Shown: piece after piece, positions 10,546-23,866 of the stretch
How the letters are laid out: the number at the start of each line of letters is the position of its first letter
How positions within the stretch are numbered: the stretch's first letter is position 1
From: Bimastos eiseni
Lineage: Eukaryota; Annelida; Clitellata; Crassiclitellata; Lumbricidae
DNA: 64,000 nucleotides
Assembly (NCBI GenBank): GCA_959347315.1
Contig: OY365806.1
Location: 55,851,217-55,915,216, forward strand
Reading direction: 5' to 3'
The notes under the pieces: model-generated
Database searches by the model: none
Told to the model about the DNA's origin: nothing
Seen by the model: only the letters and a program-made list of their open reading frames with translations
Translations under genes and position numbers: made by a program

Positions 10546-13188
10546 ATAATAACAATAATAATAATGATAATACATGTATGTTCATTTGCCAATCTTAAAT
10601 GTCGCCTTGTATTGTTTGAAGTTCAGGCCCAGGTGCAGACCTGGCAAGTTTTACGAGTCCTATGGAGTCAAATTGAGTCAAATGGAGAAACAAACGCTCT
10701 TTTTCTTTCACGAAACCACCCAGGACTTCACAGAGATTGTTAGTCTTTTGTCTTCTAGTAGTGTTGTGAATAAGCAGAAACATTGAGGGTCATTACTGTA
10801 TATGTCTGCTCAATCATTTGCTTATCTAGTCATTTCTGGCTCATGTAAGAAATTGTTTATTATGTGACTGGTTTCACTGCAGTTGATGATGTACCTATGA
10901 TATATAAAGCCAGCAGGGAGTAGGAGCTTATGTGATTTTTCTTTTGAAGAAATATTTTCTCAAGATTATTTTATTATAAATGGTTTATGCTATTTCATAT
11001 CAAACTTTGCTGTTTCAAAACTGTTTTGTTACAGTTTCAATGATTTTGGTAAAGTTTGTGACATAATCAATTTATTTTTTGCACAAATCATGTCACAGTT
11101 GCTTAATCATTCTGTGCATGTGTTATGCATATTCAAGTCTTTCTTTCAGCTCCAATGTGGACAAATAGGGTAACTGTTGGCTCAATCAAATGTGTAATGA
11201 GACAGAGTAGATGAAGTTAAGATAGGTGCATGTCTCTCGCATGCCATGCAAGGTAATTGACATAGATAGGTAATTGACTTTAGACTTAGACCTGGTGTTA
11301 CTACGGCTAATTTCATCTGAAAAATTGACATCAATCAGTTTAAATGTGACAAAACCTAGTTCAAATTGATTTTGATTTTATAAATGAAGAGCTTTTAGTG
11401 TGAAACAAAGGAGTATGGCTAGAAAGGAACTTTTCTGTGTCATGATAGGTGACTTTGAAAGCAAAATAATGTCCAGGCTGGTATTTGCTGTAAACCTGAT
11501 GTTAAAGCCATCTTTCAAGACAGTTCTGTTAGATCAGTAGGGAAAATATCAGAGCATGCACTGATAAATTGACTGCAATAATTGGTGAGTGGAAGGAGGA
11601 GGTAGCCTTAGACTGGTAGCCTCAACAGCAGCAGTAGATTGACTGACTGTTTGTGAGAGAATCGAGTACAGCACACTGTTTGGAGCAGTTTTTGGTCATT
11701 GAAGTGCAAAATGGACAAACTAAAGACAATGAAAACATACAGTAAACAGTATTAATGATAGTTTCTGCTTAGTATATATTGCATATTAATGAGTTTGAAC
11801 TAAAATAAGACAACACATAATGAAATCATAAATATAATTTTTTACTGGTCGGCATTATTGTAGTAAGGCTGTGAAATGTGTAAGATATCAAGAGTTTGCC
11901 TTATTGTTAGAGTTACTGTAGAGAGGGTATTGGCTGTGATGATTCCAAACATTCTATGTGGCATAGGCTTTGTGATGGATTTTATTTGCTCTCTGCTTGG
12001 CGGCATCTGTTTAGAGGCCAGCATCTTTCTTAGGTGACATTTTCTGCATGAATGTGATGTTCTGGTAGCAGTTTGTATAGGACACATAAAAGCATTAGAA
12101 CTGCATATGCTAATATAACTGTAGGGGTCACTTATGTTGTTGTTGTTATTGTTGTTGAATGTGATTTTGTCATATTGGAGTTTTTGTGAGAATATCTTGA
12201 TCGCCGGGCCTATTTCTGATTGAAATCAATAATCAAATTTTCTTCTTTATTTTTTGTGGTGTGATACGGTTTTGAATGTTTCATTAATATAATTGAGATG
12301 ATCATGTAAAAATTGTGAGTGATTCATTATGTCATTTTCAGGCCAATCTGCATAAGTTCTTGCATAGGAGCTTCTCCTGATGTTAGCATAATGTGAACAT
12401 GGCTTTCAAAGCTCTTCTAGAGCGTGCTACTGAAAGGCTCATTTGCTTACTAATAAAATGCATGCATACTTCGTATATTTTTGAAGCACTGTTGTATGTC
12501 TATGCACTTTTCGTCTGTAAGAAATGTTTTGCGCTCAGCTAGTTAGCATGCGTCGCCTTCGTGTGACGTGTTGACAGTTCAGCTCAGGTAATTATTTGTT
12601 TCTTTGGCTTATATTTTGCAAGCAATGTTTGAGAACTACCTTGTAATTACATAATTTTACTTTGAGGAAGGTGGTTAGACTACAGTAATCTAGCCTTTTT
12701 CACTAATGTTAGGTTGTGCTAATGCTTGCTAACAACTGTATTTGTTGTGTATGTGGTTAGTATTTGTGGCCTTTTCAATTGCGACGAACTATGTTTCTGG
12801 ATTAAGATGGTAATCTCACAAGATGACAACGAAATTATTTATGATTCATACTGTATTATTTTAAGCTGAAGAGCCGATTTGTCTCGCATCTGTTTTCATT
12901 CGAATGCGCTTGAACTGGCATCGTGCATTATTGAATTACATCTGTTGCAAAAGTGCTGAATAAAGTTTAAAATTCACATTCTATCTTCAATTACAAATCG
13001 TTATTGTTGAGAAATAATAATCATCTAATTCTTCTTAGGTGTAGATATGGCTTCAGCAGATTGCTTGAATATTTGAGAGATATTTGAATATTTGATATTT
13101 GATAGCTTGCAGACAAACATTATCCTGAATTTTTGATTTCTTTCTGAAGATAATCAACAGTGTTGCCTATCATCCGTTTCATCAAACT

Positions 13189-13250
13189 ACCTTCTCTATT
13201 CCACCTTCTCTATTCCACCTTCTCTATTCCACCTTCTTTATTCCACCTTT
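13189..13250. repeat. 14-bp minisatellite
   Basis: About four copies of ACCTTCTCTATTCC, the last ones diverged. Confidence 0.85.
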
Positions 13251-13673
13251 CTCTAGCCTGCCATTCCTTCTGTATCAGTATTCTTATCATCTCTGGTCCT
13301 GTCCTCTTTGGCTGGTGATTTTTTTTGAGTAGGTGCCTTCCATGTTTTCATTGGTGTGTAGCTTCTTTATACCCCTGGCATACTACAAAATTCAAAAGCA
13401 TGGTAGCTTTAAAGTTTGTCCTTATTTGCAAAATTAGATAATGGAAAAGTCATAAAACAGCAGCTTTCTGCTAACCGATCAGCCACCATGACATGCTGCT
13501 ATTTTATTTATTTAGCATATTGCGGAAACACGTGTATAATTATATATGTTACAGAAACACGAATATGGAAAAGTTTTAATTTCATTTTTACAAATTACAA
13601 ATGTTTGTATACAAGCTTTACAAGATGGCAAGTCTTTAAAAAATTGCATTTAGGAGAGAAGTTCTTTATTTAA

Positions 13674-14480
13674 CCCCTTCAGCGTCCAGCAAAATTTGTA
13701 AAACCTACCCTTATACGGCAAGCAAATTTTAGGTATGCATATCTATCTATGTATGTATGTATGTATGTATATGTATGCATGTATGTTTGTATGTATGTAT
13801 GTATATATGTATGTATGAATGTATATATGTATGTTTATATTTATATATGTATGTATTTATGTATGTATATATGTATGTAAATATGTATATATAAATCCAT
13901 GTATATGTGCATATATATGTAATTTATGTATATATATATGCTTATATATGTCTGTATATGTATTCATACATTCATGTATGTGTATGTATGGATGTATATG
14001 TATATATTTATGCATATATGTATGTATATATGCATATATGTATATATATGTATACATGTATATATTTATATATATTATGTAATATATATATATGTATCTT
14101 ATGTATATATATATGTATATAATTTATGGAGGCCTATTATATGTATATATCTATATATATATGCATATGTATATACATGTATGCATATGTATATGTATGC
14201 TTATGTATGTGTTTGTATATATATGTATATATATATATGCATGTGTATGTATATGTGCGTGAATGTATGTTTGTATGTATGTATATATGTATGTGTATGT
14301 ATACGCATGTACACTTATGTATATGCATGTATGCATGTATATATTTATGTATGTATGTACGTACGTATGTATGTATTTATGTCTGTTTGTATGTATAATC
14401 ATTTGGACGTTTATAATTGGGTTTGCCGTATAATGGTAAGTGGTTAAGGTCGAATACACTCGGGTTTGCCGCTAAAGGAG
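13674..14480. mobile_element. TTAA-flanked (piggyBac-like) MITE filled with TATG/TATA microsatellite
   Basis: TTAA lies at 13670-13673 and again at 14481-14484. The inner ends are inverted: CCCCTTCAGCG on the left and CGCTAAAGGAG on the right. A second inverted pair, TTATACGGCAA / TTGCCGTATAA, lies about 50 bp further in. Everything between about 13736 and 14398 is TATG/TATA repeat. TTAA duplications are typical of piggyBac elements. All open frames here are Tyr/Ile/Cys/Met repeat translations, not genes. The stretch 14485-15545 beyond it has only short TA/CA runs. Confidence 0.75.
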
Positions 14481-15548
14481 TTAACACCATCATGGAGGAC
14501 ACAGAAATATACTAAACATTCCTTGGCAGCAGTCAGCAGAGCACAATAAACAATCACCATTTATCAAACACTGCTGCAGTCATACATAGAAAGTGTATAT
14601 ATACACATACATATACATAGTCATATATATTTGTGTGTGTGTACAAATTTACATCAAAGATTAGTCATGAATATAAGATTCAAATTAAAGCCGTATAATC
14701 TGGTTGTTCATTATAGCAGTAAATTTCCAAAACTTTGTGGAGTACAGAACTCCATATTTATCTACCGTCACAAAATATGATTCATGCATATAAATACCAC
14801 TAAAGCCATAACTCTGCATTTGCAATTTACAACGTCAGTGACCGATGCGAGAATGTACAAGTGTCTAGAGAACTCTGTGCATTTTGGCTCTTTTCCAATC
14901 TTTGATAGAGATGAATTGATGACGTCATGTATCTCACACCTAATATTATACGAATCTTGTTATCCAAGAAACAGATAAATGAACCAATGGATTTTTTAAA
15001 TTGCATTTTTGTCATTAGAGTGGTTTTAAATCCTTGCCACTCATAGCGTTACCCTTTAAAATCTGCAGTCAAATCAATGTCTATTATTCTTGTAAGGAGG
15101 TCATATAAATTTCTTACATTGGATCTACTTAGCATTTGTTCCACTGGTGGAACTGTCCGCATCAGAACACCCCTCCTCATAGCAGGTTACCCTAAAAGGC
15201 CTTAGTACTTTGCTGACATCCAAAAAGAGGTGTAGGACCGCGAAATGTGTAAAAATGTAGACAATATACAAGTGGGTCACCAAGGGTCAATTTATCAAAG
15301 GCCATTTAGGGACAATGCTATATGTATCAAAGAATTTTTGCAGCTGTGCTAAAGATTCAACAGCTGTGAATTCAGCAGCTTAACACTTTTTGCTAACATT
15401 CATTACAAGATAGAAACAGGTTTTGTCTACACAAGCAATATTAATGAACAGTAATGGAAAATATAACAGATCTCCATATAGTAACCTATGAATAAAAAAT
15501 AATAGAAAAAAAAATTATTCTGGTCAGTAATTTTTAGTTAAATCATTA

Positions 15549-15705
15549 GGGGCCGTTCACATATTATATAACGCATAAAAATCTCAATTTTTGACCCACC
15601 CCATACCCCTAATAACGTTATATAACAGCAGCTGTGACCCCCACTCCTATATTACATAACAAATATGCTACCCAACCCTACCCCACCCCAGCCTATAAAC
15701 ACTTT
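15549..15705. mobile_element. PIF/Harbinger-like MITE, left part
   Basis: Starts TTA/GGGGCCGTTCACATATTATA, then ATAACGC and C-rich blocks (GACCCACCCC). The matching right end is not seen nearby, so it is truncated or diverged. The same end sequence is found at 22743 and 51700. From 15706 to 18009 no gene or repeat was recognised. Confidence 0.6.
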
Positions 15706-18009
15706 AAAAGACATACAATCGACATCATTGTATTGCACAATTTGAAACTTTTATAACAATACTGTGTTAGTTAGCACTTTAATAGTAGTGATTCAGCTGA
15801 TAATTTCCTTTATCTATTTCAAGAACTGCAGTAAAAAAAATCATCACACGCCCAATTAGCTATGTCACAAATTATAGCCATCTTAAAATTGTGTACTCTC
15901 TAGCTCGTACCAATGATGATTAGACCGGAGTTCCTCTGCATCTTAATAATCAGACTTTTAATGGCACTAAGTTCACTTTTTATTATTTTATTACGGTAAC
16001 TAATTGGGTAGTCGACGATTGTTACAATGTATCTACACGTAGGCCTACTAATAGAGCATGATAATACATGGTAGTGATGTAGATTCTATCTAAAACACCA
16101 TTTTAGTTTCCGTCCTGTTTGCAATAGAAATGAGGATTACAGTATAACACAGAATGGATTGGCTTAATGTTGCACTACCAGGCATTTATCCTTAACTTCG
16201 CAGCACAACTCAACCCATTTAATAATGTATGATGTATACAGAGTGCGTACTACAACTGCAATTGGGTATTTAAGCAAACACAAACTATTTACACATACTA
16301 TACAAAATGAAATCAAACATCTTGATAATACCTACCAAAATAATTATTTCAAGTGAATTAATTAAAATTTTAACCCGAATCAAAACAAAGCATACAGAAT
16401 TGAATTTAAGAGCGTTTAAAGCTATGCACAGGAAATTGTTGAAGTGGATTTATAAGTAATAAGTAAGAACATCAAATCAATTCGCCAGGTGGCAGCTAAT
16501 GGTGCTAGTTTTGGTTCACAACGTATTGTGAACTTCGATTAAACAATGAATTTCAGTGGTACATGGAATTTCCAATTGGTAGGCAACAGGCAAAATAGCA
16601 TAAGCTGAATTTTTTTATACAGAGGGCACAACAAGAACATTTTTCTAGGGGGTGCTCATATTGCAAATGCCGACGGCATGAAGCAGTGCAAAAAAAGCAC
16701 CCCTAGCCTCTTCAAAACAGGAAACTCATCGGATGTGGATCAGTTTGTTTTGTTGGTCAACTTTTATATCCAGAGGTGCTCAAGATTTGTGACCCGTCCT
16801 TCCTCGCCGCGCGTCGTCACAAGTCATAATTTCCCTCCAATATGACGTCACATTGCTCGGCATCCCAGAAGAAAAAACAGATGTCCAGAATTATATGTGC
16901 AAATTTTCTTCTAATTGTCAAAAAAGGTAAATTATAACTATAAAGATACTTAAAACTATATATTAGAACGAAAGAAAGTATAATTTTTCACTCATTATGC
17001 ATTCCACAAGATGAAAAGCTCTGGTAGAATCATTATATTTATAAAAAAATATGTTTAATAACATTAACTTGAAACGATCTAAAACTTTATGATTCTTCAT
17101 TCTCTCATGGAGAAGCAAAATGCTCCTTTGTGGAATAAATAGGGGAGCATAGCATGGATCTCGTCATCCTGTTCAATGAATATTCCATTAAGATCCAGCT
17201 CTTCTTCGTATATCCAATCTACACTCTCCATTTTCTTCGATTGCGATTGCAACTATCAGTTCACATTGCCGCGACTCTTTGTGGCCTAAAGCGCTTTGAC
17301 GGAGTAATTGATTCCTGCCTGTGTGTTATAGAATGTCTGCCTCACATACCACAACCCCAAAAGTGACACAAAGCGTAAAAGTGAACAATCTAAAAAGTAA
17401 GAATGTAATGATCATAATTAATGTTAAATTGTGGCAACAATTAATGCTAATTATGTATAACTTGTTTAATTGAGTGAAGGTTTTAAATAAAGTTATGCCT
17501 TTTGATGTTTGTTTTGTATGACGTCAATCTTTGCCATGCAATCAGCCAACTGGTTGATTGCACACCCAGAAACCACCACGTGGAGGTGTTGACAAAGGTC
17601 TCGGCAGTCCATTCACTTCAGCTCCCATGCAGTAAGATTTCGTCGCCAGTTTGGTTTACCATTAAGACTTCCAATATTATAAAATTTGAATCATTTGCTT
17701 TTACTTTTGGATGGAAACGCAAGACAAACATTCCCGTTGGTACGAAACGTGAAGAATCGCAACTCAGGGACTTGAGAATATGTAAAAGGAACAGAACTGC
17801 ACAGCTAGGACGCAGAGCCTAACGAGCAAAAATTGGGCGAATAAAAGAAGACTGGGTATAATACATAAAATTGAATTGGAAAGTCAACAAAGCGAAGGAG
17901 AGGACGAGACATCAGCGACATAGAGTGAAAAAGTGACAGATTAGTAACAAGCAAGAGATATATTATGTCAGAGACAGACGGAAAGAGAAAAGTGACATTG
18001 AAAAGAATG

Positions 18010-18400
18010 ATACAGACAGATAATATAAAGATCGATGATAGACAGGCACTTATAGGCATGTATAGACAGACAGAGAGATAGACAGACAGACACACGTAGA
18101 TAGAGATGCAGGCATACATGAATACATACAGATAGTTAGACAGATATGCAGGCAGGCAGATAGGCAGGTGAACAGACAGACATGCATATAATTAGGCAGA
18201 CAGACAGACACAGATGCATGATACATACATAGATATAATGAGATACAGGCACAGACAGATATGCATACATACACATACATACATGCATGTATGCATACAT
18301 ACATACATACGTAAATACATAGAGACCGATAGATATACATACAGGCCTATACATATATAGACAAAGCCAGTTATACAGGTAATTAGAAAGACAGACAAAT
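18010..18400. repeat. GACA/CATA tetranucleotide microsatellite region
   Basis: Mixed runs of GACA, CATA and GATA units. Reverse-strand frames give only Cys/Tyr/Val/Ser repeats. Confidence 0.9.
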
Positions 18401-18869
18401 AGAAGAAATACTAGTGTGACGATTAATTGGTTATGTTAACAAAGCATGTCAAAGCAAACAAGCATGAAAATGAAAGTAAAACTTAAAAAAACAATAATAA
18501 GGGAAATGCACAGAGAGTATTGAGAACGAGAGATGTAGTTAAAATAAGCCAGCGATTGGAATTTCTACGAAGCAGAGATTTATAATCACTTTTGTCATTA
18601 AAAACCGCGAAATTAGGGCTTAATGATACGTGACGATTTGGTTACCTTCGAGTCATAAGGTGAAAATGGAAAATAAAAATGCTTGAGAGACTTGCCGTGA
18701 ATGGACTACCCAAATGCATTTATTTTGATTCTAAGGCCCTATAGAGAAATGTGATGCATTTGGCTATCACATTTCTCAAGTATGGACTTAGAAGGCAGTT
18801 GTGTGTTGATCGCAGACCTCAGGTCAACACCGAACTATCTTTGAACTCTATGACGATGATCTCTTAATT

Positions 18870-19032
18870 TCAGACTAAATAAACCGATTCATTCGACAGA
18901 AGCAGCAGATCTTGATGTTCGTAATGACATCGTGTGCTGCATGTAAGGTGGGTAGGTGACAGCACTTGCCCTACAAGACTTGGCAGCAGATTTGCATACG
19001 GTTGGCCATTCTCTACCGATGTATCTAGGTAT
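18870..19032 (-). other. Possible coding exon, minus strand (uncertain)
   Basis: Acceptor CCATTTTAG, then an open frame of about 53 codons reading YLDTSVENGQPYANLLPSLV and ending SNESVYLV before TGA. The composition looks protein-like and not repetitive. No family was recognised and no matching upstream donor in phase could be fixed. Confidence 0.18.
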
Positions 19033-19320
19033 CTAAAATGGTAAGTTAATGAATTGTTGATGTGTGAAGACAATCAACACAGACAATGAAAAAAACACGG
19101 ATCTTAAACATGTATACGTGCATTCACAGCAATCCCTAAAAAGGCAGCAATAAAAGAGGACACTAAAAAGACGACAGAGTCGAATTAAGAAATAAAAGAA
19201 AATAGAAATTAAGAGATCTAAAGTAAAACTGGGAGTACGACATATTACACCGAAATCGGAGAAAGACTATTAAAATATTAAGTTGTGAACAGAATCTATC
19301 CCAATGGATTCGCCTTCAAG

Positions 19321-19384
19321 ATGTTTAGTGCCTTCGAGAGGTTCTTATTAGGCGCTATAAAAATAGCCTAATACATACATACAT
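19321..19384. repeat. SINE-tail-like fragment
   Basis: TTCGAGAGGTTCTTATTAGG followed by CGCTATAAAAATAGCC and CATACATACAT; same family as 3331-3408. Confidence 0.55.
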
Positions 19385-19813
19385 TCTTTAGCGTCGGTGT
19401 CACTCTTATTGCCCGAGACATCGATCCATGGTCACTTAATTCAAGTGAACTCACCATCAAAATTCATTATCCAATGGACGATCAGCATAACTCCAACAGA
19501 CCGAAAACAGAAAGCCAGAATACAGTGGGCATGCAAGTTGAAAGTGATAGTCTTACGCCACAACAGTGTACAAATAGGGCCAACAAGAGTAAATAGAGAG
19601 AAGAGAAGCATGCAGGTGGCGGGAAAGAAAAGAGAAGGGGAAACAATTAGTGGCAGCGAGGCCTAACGCATGCTTAGATAATTTGAATATTACATAGATA
19701 AATCTGGATAATATCTTGATCGATACCAGGTCATTAGCATTTTCTATGCGGCTTGAAAAATTAATCAACAACCAATCTATAGGATTCGTCTTAAAGCTTA
19801 ATAAAAACTCAAA

Positions 19814-20005
19814 CTAACCTAGCTGCATCCACGAGAGTCGGTCAACTGGATCGTCTTCATCGCTCCTGTCCGGAATTGTGATCCATCGAGTGGCAAAGGT
19901 CACTCTCCAGTGCTTCACTGCATCAAAGGTCTCGAAGCAAGCAAATGAAAGATCCAAAGACAGATTAATGTCCTGGCAGAGAGCATATGAAAAGTATACT
20001 GACGG
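19814..20005 (-). other. Possible coding exon, minus strand, 63 codons without ATG
   Basis: A stop-to-stop open frame with no methionine near its start, so easily missed. It reads SLDLSFACFETFDAV, KHWRVTFATRWITIP, then DRSDEDDPVDRLSWMQ. CAG acceptors precede it and CTAG/GTTAGT follows as a donor. The composition is like a real protein (Trp, acidic cluster). No family was recognised. Confidence 0.22.
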
Positions 20006-20742
20006 TCAGAAGAAATGACCTTGTCAGGGATTGACGGTGCCAGAGCTGACAGAGCTAACAGGCGGACGGACTAGCTGTTGTCCTCGAATACAATTTGAGA
20101 GCAATAGCTAGAGCCACATATCAGGTAACAGCTTTGCGGTGTCAGTGGCGACGGTGCCATGTCTTACGGAGCTTCCAGTCCTGGCAAACTCACCAAAATT
20201 GAAAGATCAAATTGTAAAATGAAATAGTTTATTAACGAATTGAAGCTGCAGTTAACTATCAGCCAATTATTAAATAAATAATGAGGTCTATACAATCAAG
20301 CCAAGAAAGATAACCCACTACACTTGAAATTTTCAATAGGCCCTATAACTCAACATTTTGGAATCATAAGAACTAGGCAAACTTTATAGCGAGGTTGTGC
20401 TAGGGAATTTGTGGACGCAGTAGAAATCTCGAGATTACGCGTATAATAACTGATAGTTGAAGTCACCTATCAGCTTTTTGTAAGTTATTCATGCTATTGT
20501 TTTATAGGTGAACGTATTTTAAAGTATCTCCAAAGTGAATTAGGCTGCTTAATTAAATGGCTGTGTACGCTTGCCGGTATTCGCTATATAGGTCTAGAAC
20601 TATAATTAGTCCTATAAGTCATCGAGTCTAAACGGCCTGAGAACTATTTCAAGACTTTCATTTGACATAACTAGCCTAAGCCTATAAGCCAAGCTGATAG
20701 ACCCATATGAAACATCAGCATAGTTAAAAATTCACCTCCTGC

Positions 20743-20830
20743 GAGCGAGATTCTTCCGTTCAATCATCGTCCTCCTCGTCGCTCCAGTCGAAAAGAAGCA
20801 AATCGTTTTTCGACGCATTCAGAAGCAAAA
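20743..20830 (-). other. Possible short exon ending in FDWSDEEDDD (uncertain)
   Basis: The minus strand reads KNDLLLFDWSDEEDDD then TGA, followed by a GAG/GTGAAT donor-like site. A separate candidate 43-bp block at 21357-21402 has a TCTGCAG acceptor and a CAG/GTAATC donor. These could be exons of one minus-strand transcript with the candidates at 19.8 and 18.9 kb, possibly non-coding. Confidence 0.15.
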
Positions 20831-21994
20831 AATAAAATGGTTTAATGCAAAAAAAATAATTATTGCTCTTAGAAGTCACCGAGTCTCGATAATTAACTTA
20901 GTCTACTCAAAATAAAACAAAGAATTAATCTGATATAGGCCTAAACAATTATCATAAGAAATTAAATAAATAAACTTAAATTCAAAACTATAAAGCATAG
21001 GCTACATTGATCAACTTATTCAACTGAATTTAAATATCAAATTAAATTCAAAGATGAGATATAAAAACCTCATCATTAAAATGTATCTTGTCGTATAAAA
21101 ACTCACTGCATGACTATCCCTATAATATTATATAATTATTCAAATAAAACTCAAGCATACATTTTTTTATTATTAAAACTTATAAATTTAAAAGCATACA
21201 AATTATTTCTCGAGGCCCTACGGAAGCCATAATGGTGTGATTGAAGAAGGCGTTTCTTCGAAAATGTTAGCCTAGGCCTGCAAATAGTTGCATCGTCCTC
21301 TAAATTGAAAATTTCGATCAAAAAATGGTGTTTTATAATAAATTAAGATTACCTGCTGTACTTCGATGAAGATTCAGTCGAAACATCCGTTGGCACTGCA
21401 GAAATGGGAAGAATTTCGATGAATATCTGCAGATTTTCATAAAATTTGTGACATTTTAAAAATTTAATGCCACTGTCCAACGTTTCCATGGACGCCCATG
21501 CGGTGCAACGCTATTATTTTGTAATGACGTCAATGGTCTGTCTTATTTCAAGCAGCTATGCGTGAGACAATACGTAGACGTAATCTATAGGTATACTGCG
21601 TCATTTAATTGACCTTTCGCAGAGTTCAAGCGCTTCTCTGAGTATGTAAGTAAGTAAGTATATCCCTATTTGACCAACTGTTTATTCGCACTTTAGTGCA
21701 CGACAAATTTGAAATGTTCAGCATACTAGTTATAGGATATTATCCTGTGGAATAACACGATCATGCGGGCGCGGCCGTAGGTGTGTATATTGGCCGAAGT
21801 CTAGAAATTATGTATGCGTGTTTGTTTCAAACCCACGTCGGAACATTTCAGCTATCGAATCTTTAGATTTATATAGCGCCTCTCGAAGAGGAACTATTCA
21901 GAGAATTTGTTCTGTGTCAGCGCAGAAACTGCGGGGGAAAAGAAACGTCTTTTAAAGAGCGAGAAGCCGATTCTAGATAATCCAGTCATTAGTT

Positions 21995-22595
21995 TAGTCT
22001 TTAGAGATCGGTCTCTTACTCTGTCGTTACCACCATAATATAGTTCATCAGTTTGGCTGCTCCCGCCTAGACTATTGCAACTCACTTCTAATGGATAAGG
22101 TCATTCCAAGTATATGGACCCACAACTGCCGTTGTGTTGGGCGAGGGCAGTCTTAGTCCTAAGCACGAAACAAGACGATCAATAGAGCGCAAAGAACGAG
22201 ATGAAGTTACAGATAACGGATTTCGCAAATAGTTAGATATATCTCGGGGTGCAGCCTAGCTGGGCTCTGGAAACTATAAAAAGGATCTTTCAGTGGATAC
22301 GTGCTTTTACAGGAAACAATCCAGTGCAAGACTTCAAGCATACAGATATGTGTACAAAGCGAGGGAGTTGAGCTATGAGCATACATGTAGCTGAAGCATT
22401 TAAGACCGATTGAAGGGGAGAAAGACGCTGTTTCAGTAGGCTCATTAGAAGTGAGTTGCAGTAGTCTAGGCGGGAACAGCCAAACTGATGAACTATATAT
22501 GGTGGTAACGACAGAGGAAGGAGACCGATCTTCTGATGGCACAGAGTCGCCTCAGTTAAAAGTATATCAGGAGCGAACATATAAGATGCAGGCAC
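21995..22595 (-). mobile_element. CR1/L2-like LINE fragment, 3' end of ORF2, with inverted partial copy
   Basis: The minus strand (22595-22290) encodes CSRLDYCNSLLMSLLKQRLS, PLQSVLNASA and LPRFVHIS, the conserved thumb/C-terminal region of CR1/L2/Jockey reverse transcriptases. After frameshifts it continues to VVGPYTWNDLIH and a stop near 22,095. Plus-strand 21,995-22,093 repeats the segment around SRLDYCNSLL in opposite orientation at high identity. The element is dead. A SINE-tail-like GCGCC fragment sits just before it at about 21,866-21,900. Confidence 0.75.
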
Positions 22596-22620
22596 GCAGA
22601 CATACAGCCAGACGTATATA

Positions 22621-22743
22621 GGCCCCCTTCCACATGTTATATAACGAAACCTTCAACCTACCCCCACCCTACACAATATAACGCTAACAAAACAGGAACC
22701 ACCCACCTACCCCTTGAGCGTTATATAATATGTGAACGGCTCC
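22621..22743. mobile_element. Short GGGGCC-type MITE (PIF/Harbinger-like)
   Basis: About 123 bp with inverted ends: left CCACATGTTATATAACG, right CGTTATATAATATGTGAACG. The interior is C-rich. The flanks are ATA and TTA, an imperfect 3-bp duplication. The 1.1 kb from here to 23866 is 3' flank of the ankyrin gene with nothing else recognised. Confidence 0.65.
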
Positions 22744-22885
22744 TTACAGCACCATCGTCAGATATAAAATACTGCAGCCGTTTTGCTGCTGCAGTCTACA
22801 GATTAAACATGGAGAAAGGTAATTAAAAGTATGTACAAGGAAATCTTAAAGATTAAAATAATTAATTAATGCAACAATCTTGTGC

Positions 22886-22891
22886 TTTATT
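22886..22891 (-). promoter_or_regulatory. Candidate poly(A) signal for the ankyrin-repeat gene
   Basis: AATAAA on the minus strand, about 1 kb downstream of the TAA stop at 23867. It is the right hexamer in a reasonable place, but the region is AT-rich, so the match could be chance. Confidence 0.25.
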
Positions 22892-23866
22892 TTTACTCCA
22901 TAGATGAGTATTATCAACTACTAAAACCATCTGCAATTCTGCAATATGTATATCTGTGTGTCTATTCACTGTTCTTGTTAAGCTATCCTGAAACAGCAGA
23001 AGTGACAATCACAGCAATTTCACTTCTGACAGTAAACAAAAAACAATGGTAAAGCATTGTTTGTAGTTTAAAAATTAGGTTATAACACAGCATATCATTT
23101 CATGCTATGCATTTCCTTAGTATTTCTTATTTTAAAAATATCATATATTTCCGGCCATAAAGCTGTTGACTGCAACTGAGAACTATTAATACTGAAATAA
23201 TTTTGCAATATTGTTCTTCAATACTTCCTCACTTAACCACATCTATGGAATGCTTTCTAGTAGTCTGTTAAAAAGAGTGCTAGCGTTTCTTTGTTGTGTT
23301 GAATTTTGGAAACTTTGCTCATACTTATGTAGGAGTGAAACTGTCATGAAAGTGTTTCAAGTTCTTTCCTTAATAAATTAATTGTTTAGTCAAAATAATC
23401 TGCAATGTTATGAGGAGACAAGCACAGAAAGAAATCGTTTGGATGATGAGGCTTTGGCCAAGAATTATTCCAGAAACTAATTACTACAAACTCAAGTCAG
23501 AATTCAAAGATGCAAAGATGGCCATAGAAGTTATTTGCTGTGGTGTAACATTTTGCATTCGTTGCATCAGTTCCTTTCTTCCTTATTATGATGTGCAACT
23601 CGTTTTCAACTCGGTCTCAAATAACCATTACTAACTCTTCAATAAAAAACAAGCATTCTCAAATGCTGGAAAGAACAATATATACTAAAACTTCCAACAA
23701 TAATATCACCAGATGCAAATGTTGTGTGAATGTACTCTATATAGAATGCTCAAATTAAAATCTGCATTCCTTGATTTCACTGTGAGAAATTGCTTTTACA
23801 TTATAATTTCACTTCTGTCACTTCTAGTCTTTTGAGCAACGTAAATGAACAAATAGCTTTCACTCC

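Noticed and set aside
13819..14459. Tyr/Ile/Cys/Met-rich open frames on both strands
   Set aside because: Translations of TATG/TATA microsatellite within a MITE.
17154..17822. 70- and 106-codon plus-strand frames
   Set aside because: Isolated, no recognised motif, AT-rich surroundings; length expected by chance in 64 kb.
23410..23634. 74-codon plus-strand frame starting MRRQAQKEIVW
   Set aside because: Lies in the 3' flank of the ankyrin gene on the other strand, with no splice partners or recognised motif.
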